DNA from: Spirochaetes bacterium GWF1_49_6
GTDB taxonomy: Bacteria > Spirochaetota > Brevinematia > Brevinematales > GWF1-51-8
Assembly (NCBI GenBank): GCA_001829395.1
Contig: MIBD01000116.1
Coordinates: 1 to 5,379 of the forward strand
Reading direction: 5' to 3'
DNA: 5,379 nucleotides
This document shows, piece after piece, positions 4,811-5,379 of the stretch. The stretch's first letter is position 1; every line of letters begins with the position of its first letter. The translations under genes were made by a program, and so were the position numbers. The notes under the pieces are model-generated. The model was given only the letters and a program-made list of their open reading frames with translations. It made no database searches and was not told where the DNA came from.

Positions 4811-5379
4811 GTGTTATTCAAAGACGAAGTAGAGATACATGTAAAAGCGGGTAAGGGCGGCGACGGGGCGGCGACGTTCCGGCGGGAGAAGTATATCGAC
4901 CACGGCGGCCCTGACGGCGGCGACGGCGGATACGGCGGCGATATCATTATGCGCGCCGATGTCAACCTGCGCACGCTCTCGCATATCCATAACCGCCAGC
5001 GTTTCCGCGCCGGTAACGGGCATGACGGGATGAAACAGCATATGTCCGGTGCGATGGGCGAATCGAAGGTGATTGTCGTGCCGCAGGGTACGCAGGTATT
5101 CGACACCGCGACCGGCGAAATGATGTGCGACCTCACCGGGCCGGAGAGCGAATTCACGGTCGCGCGCGGGGGAAGGGGCGGGCCGGGGAATACCCACTTC
5201 AAGAGCTCGACCAACCAGACCCCGTTCTACGCGAAGGCGGGCAAGCCCGGCGAGGAACGGGCGCTCCGTCTCGACCTGCGGCTGATCGCGCATGTGGGGC
5301 TGGTCGGTTTCCCCAACGCGGGCAAGTCCACGCTGATATCGAAGATCACCAATGCCCGTCCGAAGATCGCGGACTACCC
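4811..5379 (+). CDS. obg: Obg/CgtA family GTPase, N-terminal part (runs off the right edge)
   Basis: The first 189 codons of a GTPase that binds the 50S ribosomal subunit and acts in its late assembly, with links to stress and ppGpp signalling in well-studied species. Residues 1-158 form the glycine-rich Obg fold: FKDEVEIHVKAGKGGDG, FRREKYIDHGGPDGGDGGYGGD, LRTLSHIHNRQRFRAGNGHDG, and a late glycine turn ARGGRGGPGN before HFKSSTNQTP and AKAGKPGEER, where bacterial Obg proteins are strongly conserved. The G domain starts at 159 with the P-loop GFPNAGKST (Gly166 to Thr174, including Lys172 and Ser173), then NARPKIADY, the start of switch I, where the window ends. Later G motifs and the C-terminal domain are not visible. 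The start is GTG with SD GGAGG. Unlike the common rplU-rpmA-obg arrangement, the gene directly upstream is a divergent HEAT-like gene and obg has its own promoter. Confidence 0.97.
   Translation, partial: MLFKDEVEIHVKAGKGGDGAATFRREKYIDHGGPDGGDGGYGGDIIMRADVNLRTLSHIHNRQRFRAGNGHDGMKQHMSGAMGESKVIVVPQGTQVFDTATGEMMCDLTGPESEFTVARGGRGGPGNTHFKSSTNQTPFYAKAGKPGEERALRLDLRLIAHVGLVGFPNAGKSTLISKITNARPKIADY

Noticed and set aside
4741..5293. Two long minus-strand frames opposite obg
   Set aside because: obg is unmistakable in the plus strand. Long antisense frames are expected opposite a GC-rich gene with many glycine codons.

Overview
The window looks like chromosomal DNA from a free-living bacterium. Housekeeping and accessory genes are tightly packed, start sites carry strong purine-rich Shine-Dalgarno sequences, and the promoters resemble the sigma-70 type. 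I cannot place the organism firmly. The protein styles (a GAF domain of a type common in deltaproteobacterial and other sensor proteins, a lone HEAT-like protein, a distinctive Obg) would fit a spirochaete-like or candidate-phylum lineage, but this is a weak inference. Base composition is uneven: the obg and aquaporin ends are GC-rich, while the divergent promoter region around 1386-1649 is very AT-rich.

Layout from left to right. On the minus strand, a GAF plus receiver-domain protein (423-1385) overlaps by 8 bases the start of a membrane-anchored, SNase-like protein (1-430, running off the left edge). This looks like a translationally coupled signalling pair with its own promoter. Divergent from it, on the plus strand, is a small multi-pass membrane protein with a LiaF-like membrane segment (1650-2276). 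It has a good promoter and ends in a strong intrinsic terminator. That terminator lies inside the 3' end of the convergent aquaporin-family gene on the minus strand (2271-2996); the two coding regions overlap by 6 bases.

An imperfect palindromic element of about 134 bases (3034-3167) follows, resembling a dispersed intergenic repeat. Then come two more minus-strand genes: an M50B-like integral membrane metalloprotease homologue (3218-3931) and an unnamed HEAT/ARM-like helical protein (4055-4678). Finally, back to back with the HEAT-like gene, obg starts at a GTG (4811) behind a near-consensus promoter and runs off the right edge.

Functionally the window mixes a signalling operon, membrane proteins and the Obg ribosome-assembly GTPase. 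No mobile element with a transposase, CRISPR array, tRNA or rRNA is visible. The most notable oddities are: a SNase fold that seems to have lost its catalytic residues and is coupled to a response regulator; an aquaporin whose second NPA box is rewritten; a terminator that doubles as antisense coding sequence; and the palindromic intergenic element.
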